Positions 22,299 through 26,311 of a stretch of DNA of 26,311 nucleotides are shown here, in pieces. The position numbers and the translations under genes are program-made. The notes beneath the pieces are model-generated. The model worked only from the letters and a program-made list of their open reading frames with translations. It ran no database searches and was not told the origin of the DNA. The stretch's first letter is position 1. The number at the start of each line of letters is the position of its first letter. The DNA comes from Hyphomonadaceae bacterium UBA1849 (GTDB lineage: Bacteria; Pseudomonadota; Alphaproteobacteria; Caulobacterales; Hyphomonadaceae), in NCBI GenBank assembly GCA_002338565.1, contig DDIN01000006.1, positions 275,812 through 302,122 of the forward strand. Direction: 5' to 3'.

Positions 22299-23555
22299 CT
22301 AGTGCTGGCTCAGATAATCGAGCGCGGCATCCATTGGGCCGTCGCGGCCAAAATCATCCCGCGCGTCTGCAAAATTGAAATAGCAGCGCGGACGGAAGAA
22401 TTCACGCGGCGTGCCGTCCACATGGAACAGCTTCTCAGTGGTCAGTTTCACTTTCACGCCGGTTTCTTTCAGCGTGTGATCGGTGATGCCGCCCAGAAGG
22501 CGCGCCATATCCGTGCCGAATGTCGCTGCGCCAATCGCGTCAAAGCCAACGGTTAATCCTTCGCCCATGCTTGCCGTCCAGCGACCGGACAACACTGCCA
22601 CAGGCGCGTTGAACGTCCAGCCACGTGGCTCGACTTCCTCAGACCAGCAACGTCTCACGCCGAAGTCTCGCTGATCGCTCGGTAGTTCATGGCGCTGATA
22701 CATCGTCTGAGCCGAGATAAAGCGGGACAGGATGCCACGCGCAACAAGCGCCGTACCGCCGCTCGCTGTATCGCGCAGGTCGAGCACAAGCCCGTTCACA
22801 TTCGGCAGCGTGTTCAGCGCATAGTCAAAGGCCTGCACGGTTTCGTTATAGCCAAGACTGTCATTGAAACGGATGACGCCGTAACGTCGGCCAAGATGCG
22901 ATACGCTGCTCACGCTGAGAAGGTTTGTGTCGCGGCGAAGTCGTGCGTGATAAAGTGTTGGCAACTCTACGGTCCACTCAAGACCGTCATGATAAAGGCC
23001 AATCCGGCGCAGCCAGCCTTTGCGGCCTGCGGCCATGACCCGCGCAGCATAACTGCGACGCTCATCATTCAGCGCATACGGATAAAGCCCGATAAAATCG
23101 GCGACTGCCTGATCTATCGGCTTACCCTCAAGAGAGGTGATGATTGCACCAGGACGGATGCCAACCTGCATAGCAGGTGATCCGCGGCGAACATCCATAA
23201 TTTGATAGCCATTGACCGTTTTCTCGACCCAGAGATCGGCAAAACTTGGCACCAGCGCATAATCGTCAAGCAGGCCGGTAGAGGTGATGGAATGATGGTC
23301 ATACAGCGCGTGAAAGGCGCTCTGGCTGAACGCAATCAGATCATTTCGCCCCTGAAGAGACGGGATCAAATGCTGCAACTCGGCGCGTACCGGCGTCAGC
23401 CCGCTCGGGAAACGCTCCGCATAAGCAAACCGGTTTTCGATGAGGTCGAGCATCTCATAAGCGTCTGCCTGAACGGCATGACGATACTGGTAGTCAGCCT
23501 GAGACTGCCCCCACCCCGTCATATTGTTCGAAGACACTAATGTCAGGCCACTCAC
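22299..23555 (-). CDS. S41-type peptidase homologue with PDZ domain
   Basis: The 418-residue protein resembles the S41 (tail-specific/tricorn-like) serine protease superfamily. A PDZ-like segment (about 112-150, IMDVRRGSPAMQVGIRPGAI) precedes the core NVNGLVLDLRDTASGGTAL (253-270) and the nucleophile region PVAVLSGRWTASMGEG with probable Ser329. The Ser-Lys dyad lysine expected after it is not obvious: the matching region reads FGTDMARLLGG. An early DHHS (86-89) may correspond to the DGHS-like His-Ser pair of tricorn-type enzymes. No signal peptide is seen, unlike typical Ctp proteases. The start is GTG 23553-23555 with AAGGGA upstream; the nearby ATG is out of frame. A CtrA-like array lies about 70 bases upstream. 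Confidence 0.8.
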   Translation of the reverse strand: MSGLTLVSSNNMTGWGQSQADYQYRHAVQADAYEMLDLIENRFAYAERFPSGLTPVRAELQHLIPSLQGRNDLIAFSQSAFHALYDHHSITSTGLLDDYALVPSFADLWVEKTVNGYQIMDVRRGSPAMQVGIRPGAIITSLEGKPIDQAVADFIGLYPYALNDERRSYAARVMAAGRKGWLRRIGLYHDGLEWTVELPTLYHARLRRDTNLLSVSSVSHLGRRYGVIRFNDSLGYNETVQAFDYALNTLPNVNGLVLDLRDTASGGTALVARGILSRFISAQTMYQRHELPSDQRDFGVRRCWSEEVEPRGWTFNAPVAVLSGRWTASMGEGLTVGFDAIGAATFGTDMARLLGGITDHTLKETGVKVKLTTEKLFHVDGTPREFFRPRCYFNFADARDDFGRDGPMDAALDYLSQH

Positions 23556-23573
23556 CGCATTTTCCCTTAGATG

Positions 23574-23608
23574 CCCTGATTATGATTCAGGGGCTGTTCA
23601 CCGGTGAA
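23574..23608 (-). promoter_or_regulatory. Leader palindromes upstream of the S41-type gene
   Basis: Two inverted repeats lie between the CtrA-like array and the GTG start. TTCACCGGTGAA (23597-23608) is a perfect 12-bp palindrome and looks like a dimeric repressor site. CCCTGA (23574-23579) with TCAGGG (23587-23592) is a 6-bp hairpin near the ribosome-binding site. No regulator is identified. Confidence 0.4.
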
Positions 23609-23624
23609 AATTGGCGATTCAAGA

Positions 23625-23650
23625 TTAACATATCGCTAACCATTGATTAA
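23625..23650 (-). promoter_or_regulatory. CtrA-like triple half-site array
   Basis: The sequence TTAA (23625-23628), 7 bases, CTAA (23636-23639), 7 bases, TTAA (23647-23650) gives two overlapping CtrA-type TTAA-N7-TTAA boxes, each with one mismatch in the shared central half-site. The array is nearly symmetric between strands. It lies 70-95 bases upstream of the S41-type gene start and after the clpA terminator, so that gene is the likely target. CtrA is established as a TTAA-N7-TTAA binding regulator in alphaproteobacteria; occupancy here is inferred. Confidence 0.5.
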
Positions 23651-23667
23651 CGGCGCGCCAGATGCAG

Positions 23668-23695
23668 AAAACCCGGCGATCTCTCGCCGGGTTTT
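23668..23695 (-). terminator. clpA terminator
   Basis: AAAACCCGGCGA (23668-23679) and TCGCCGGGTTTT (23684-23695) form a perfect 12-bp stem around TCTC. On the minus strand the 3' arm ends in TTTT, 24 bases past the clpA stop codon. On the plus strand it also ends in T residues, but no plus-strand gene feeds it. Confidence 0.85.
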
Positions 23696-23719
23696 AAAGA
23701 TTTTCTTTTAGGTGCAGAC

Positions 23720-26080
23720 CTAGTTCACAGGGGCCTTTTCATCGGAATCCGGCGCATCGCCATCATCCTCTGACTGGCTCAATTCTTCCTGTGGCTCTGG
23801 CTTCGGAGCCGGGAAGAATTCAAAGGTCAGTTCACCTTTGCCGTCATCGCCATCCTTATCCAGATCGACTTTCACAGCGCCGCCATATTTGAGGTCACCG
23901 AACAGCAGCTCCTCGGCCATAGGCTTTTTGAGGTGCTCCTGAATGACACGCGACAGCGGACGCGCACCGTAATCGGCATCAAAGCCTTTATTGCCGAGCC
24001 AGGACTTCGCGGCATCTGTCATTTCGATCGTCACGTTGCGATCAGACAGCTGAGCTTCAAGCTGAAGAACGAACTTCTCGACCACACGCTCGATGATCGG
24101 CTGTGAGAGACCCGCGAACGGAATATTCGCGTCCAGACGGTTGCGGAATTCAGGCGTGAAGAGCTTTTTGATTGCTTCTTCGTCTTCGCCTTCTTTCTTG
24201 CCACGACCAAAACCGATTGAGTTCTTGGCGGCCTCAGATGCGCCCGCATTCGTTGTCATGATCAGAATGACATTGCGGAAGTCGATCTTCTTACCGTTAG
24301 AGTCGGTCAGCGTGCCGTTATCCATCACCTGCAGCAGGATGTTGAACAGCTCAGGGTGTGCTTTCTCGATCTCGTCGAGCAGCAGCACGCAGTGTGGATG
24401 CTGGTCAACGCCATCTGTCAGAAGGCCGCCCTGATCATAGCCGACATAGCCTGGAGGCGCGCCGATGAGACGGGACACCGTATGGCGTTCCATATACTCC
24501 GACATGTCGAAGCGGAGCAGCTCTACGCCCATGAGGGACGCCAGCTGTTTGGCAACTTCTGTCTTACCAACACCTGTAGGGCCGGAGAAGAGGTAACAAC
24601 CAATCGGCTTGTTCGGCTCACGAAGACCCGCACGCGACAGTTTGATCGCAGATGAGAGCGCCGTGATCGCAGTTTCCTGACCAAAGACAACACGCTTCAG
24701 ATCATTCTCAAGACCTTTAAGCGCTTCGGCATCAGACTTGGTAACCTGCTTGGACGGAATACGCGCCATTTTCGCAACAACGGCTTCGATGGTTTCAACA
24801 TCGATGACTTTCTTGCGCTCGTCTTCCGGCAGCAGCCACTGGCTCGCACCAGCCTCGTCGATCACATCGATCGCTTTGTCCGGGAGTTTACGATCTGTGA
24901 TATAGCGCGCAGCCAGCTCGACAGCTGTCTTGATCGCATCATCTGAATATTTCAGGCCGTGGAACTCTTCAAAGTGCGGGCGCAGACCTTTGAGAATTTT
25001 GATCGCATCAGGAACCGTAGGCTCCACAACGTCAATTTTCTGGAACCGGCGAGCAAGCGCGCGGTCTTTTTCAAAGTGCTGACGATACTCTTTGAATGTG
25101 GTTGAGCCCATGCAACGCAGGCCACCGGACTGAAGCGCAGGCTTCAGAAGGTTGGACGCGTCCATAGCGCCGCCGGATGTTGCACCAGCGCCGATCACAG
25201 TGTGAATCTCGTCAATAAAGAGCACAGCCTTTTCAAGGCCCTCAAGCTCTTTCATCACAGCTTTGAGGCGTTCCTCAAAGTCACCGCGGTAACGCGTACC
25301 AGCGAGCAGTGCACCCATATCCAATGAGTAGATGACAGACTCTTTGAGGATTTCCGGCGCCTCACCGTCGACGATGCGTTTCGCAAGGCCTTCGGCAATC
25401 GCTGTTTTACCAACGCCCGGATCACCCACCAGAAGCGGATTATTCTTACGGCGGCGGCAAAGCACCTGAATAGAGCGTTCCACTTCGAGCTGGCGGCCGA
25501 TCAGCGGATCGATCTTACCTTCGCGAGCCTTCTCATTGAGGTTCACGCAGTAAGCATCGAGCGCTTCGTTCGCCGGCTTTTGCGGTTCTTCCTCGCGCTC
25601 ACCCGCCGGCTTGGACGGACGTGGCTTGGACATGCCAGGCTTTTTCGCAACGCCGTGAGAGATGAAGTTCACCGCATCATAGCGCGTCATGTCCTGCTCT
25701 TGCAGGAAGTAAGCGGCATGGCTCTCACGTTCGGAGAAGATAGAGACGAGCACGTTTGCGCCTGTCACTTCATCGCGGCCAGAGCTTTCAACATGCAGGA
25801 TCGCGCGCTGAACAACACGCTGGAATGCGGCTGTCGGGCGGACCTGATCATCAAGCTCGTCCACTGAGAGGTTAGACAGCTCGTCATCAATATAATCGGA
25901 GAGATCGTCCTGAAGCTTTTCGAGATCGACTTTGCAGGCCGACATTACTTCAACGGCGTCCTCATCGTCTGTGAGTGCCAGAAGCAAATGCTCAAGCGTC
26001 GCGTATTCGTGGCGCCGTTCGGCAGCCAGCGCGAGGGCTTTTTCAAGAGCGTGTTCGAGGCTTGGGGTCAGTGATGGCAT
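23720..26080 (-). CDS. clpA: ATP-dependent Clp protease ATP-binding subunit ClpA
   Basis: ClpA is the AAA+ unfoldase that feeds substrates to ClpP; with ClpS it degrades N-end rule proteins. The 786-residue protein has an N-terminal double Clp-N repeat (about 1-145), a linker, AAA domain 1 with Walker A GDPGVGKT (219-226) and Walker B VLFIDE (286-291), and AAA domain 2 with Walker A GPTGVGKT (near 500). An IGF loop (SIGFGRG, near 620) for docking on ClpP is present, and the middle domain is short as in ClpA rather than ClpB. The C-terminal 30 residues form an acidic tail rich in Glu, Asp, Ser and Pro. The ATG has GAGG upstream, 9 bases after the clpS stop. Confidence 0.98.
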   Translation of the reverse strand: MPSLTPSLEHALEKALALAAERRHEYATLEHLLLALTDDEDAVEVMSACKVDLEKLQDDLSDYIDDELSNLSVDELDDQVRPTAAFQRVVQRAILHVESSGRDEVTGANVLVSIFSERESHAAYFLQEQDMTRYDAVNFISHGVAKKPGMSKPRPSKPAGEREEEPQKPANEALDAYCVNLNEKAREGKIDPLIGRQLEVERSIQVLCRRRKNNPLLVGDPGVGKTAIAEGLAKRIVDGEAPEILKESVIYSLDMGALLAGTRYRGDFEERLKAVMKELEGLEKAVLFIDEIHTVIGAGATSGGAMDASNLLKPALQSGGLRCMGSTTFKEYRQHFEKDRALARRFQKIDVVEPTVPDAIKILKGLRPHFEEFHGLKYSDDAIKTAVELAARYITDRKLPDKAIDVIDEAGASQWLLPEDERKKVIDVETIEAVVAKMARIPSKQVTKSDAEALKGLENDLKRVVFGQETAITALSSAIKLSRAGLREPNKPIGCYLFSGPTGVGKTEVAKQLASLMGVELLRFDMSEYMERHTVSRLIGAPPGYVGYDQGGLLTDGVDQHPHCVLLLDEIEKAHPELFNILLQVMDNGTLTDSNGKKIDFRNVILIMTTNAGASEAAKNSIGFGRGKKEGEDEEAIKKLFTPEFRNRLDANIPFAGLSQPIIERVVEKFVLQLEAQLSDRNVTIEMTDAAKSWLGNKGFDADYGARPLSRVIQEHLKKPMAEELLFGDLKYGGAVKVDLDKDGDDGKGELTFEFFPAPKPEPQEELSQSEDDGDAPDSDEKAPVN

Positions 26081-26089
26081 AATGGGCCT

Positions 26090-26311
26090 CTAGTCTTCCT
26101 TTTCCATTGTACACTGCAGCGGGTGTTCATTCCGCCGCGCGAGATCTAGCACTTGTGCGACTTTCGTTTCTGCGACTTCGTATGTGAAGACGCCGCACAC
26201 CCCGACCCCGTGATTATGAACATGGAGCATAACCTGTGTCGCCTGTTCTCGCGACTTATTGAAATAGCGCTCCAATACGTAGACGACAAACTCCATCGGC
26301 GTGTAGTCATC
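26090..26311 (-). CDS. clpS: ClpS adaptor, 5' end outside the window
   Basis: ClpS binds the ClpA N domain and hands it proteins with N-terminal Phe, Leu, Trp or Tyr. The window holds the last 73 codons; the N-terminal tail lies beyond base 26311. The visible part starts in the DDYTPMEFVV motif, where the acidic residues and Met of the family hold the N-terminal amine and side chain. VHNHGVGVCG supplies the binding-pocket His, followed by the usual TYEVAETKVAQV and a C terminus of LQCTMEKED. The frame runs uninterrupted to the window edge; an internal ATG at 26294-26296 is not the real start. It precedes clpA by 9 bases as the first gene of a clpS-clpA operon. Confidence 0.96.
   Translation of the reverse strand, partial: DDYTPMEFVVYVLERYFNKSREQATQVMLHVHNHGVGVCGVFTYEVAETKVAQVLDLARRNEHPLQCTMEKED

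Noticed and set aside
1..26311. CRISPR array, insertion sequence, prophage or toxin-antitoxin locus
   Set aside because: No regularly spaced direct repeats, transposase or integrase motifs, or typical antitoxin-toxin gene pairs were seen on either strand.

Overview
The window reads as chromosomal DNA of an alphaproteobacterium, probably in or near the Hyphomonadaceae/Caulobacterales. The pointers are the divK-pleD pair, the LptF/LptG, TopA-RNase R and ClpS-ClpA proteins, a DinB with an alphaproteobacterial N-terminal zinc-ribbon-like extension, a Caulobacter-numbered PleD (454 residues, GGEEF at 368-372, RxxD I-site at 359-362) and a CtrA-like box. This placement is inferred from protein character and synteny, not from any database search. 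Most of the window is ordinary housekeeping sequence; the unusual signals lie in the intergenic DNA.

Region 1 (1-2615) is gene-poor. A tRNA-Phe(GAA) is followed by 431 bases without a gene that hold several hairpins, one copy of a structured dispersed repeat, a good intrinsic terminator and a REP-like palindrome. Three minus-strand orphan genes follow (two cytosolic, one exported), separated by more palindromes. Region 2 (2616-5231) has a Tat-exported type-B carboxylesterase, its terminator, the second copy of the structured repeat and a three-helix membrane protein of unknown role.

Region 3 (5258-7762, minus) has ndk with its own sigma70-type promoter and terminator, and the pepA-holC operon. 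Region 4 (7820-15993, plus) has lptF-lptG for LPS export, then topA-rnr-Nudix translationally coupled by ATGA overlaps, then rpmG with its own promoter and a terminator shared with convergent pleD. Region 5 (16021-17774, minus) is the divK-pleD cell-cycle signalling operon.

Region 6 (17848-22284, plus) is a tightly packed run: dinB, a RidA-family gene, a glycerophosphodiester phosphodiesterase, a FemAB/GNAT-like acyltransferase and a HIT hydrolase. It ends in a 26-codon mini-ORF whose ribosome-binding site matches 16 consecutive bases complementary to the standard 16S rRNA 3' end, and which is closed by a strong terminator. This mini-ORF unit is the best candidate here for something undescribed. 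Region 7 (22299-26311, minus) has a divergent S41-type protease homologue behind a triple CtrA-like half-site array, then clpA and the incomplete clpS, which runs off the window edge.

No insertion sequence, phage, CRISPR array, riboswitch or rRNA gene was seen.
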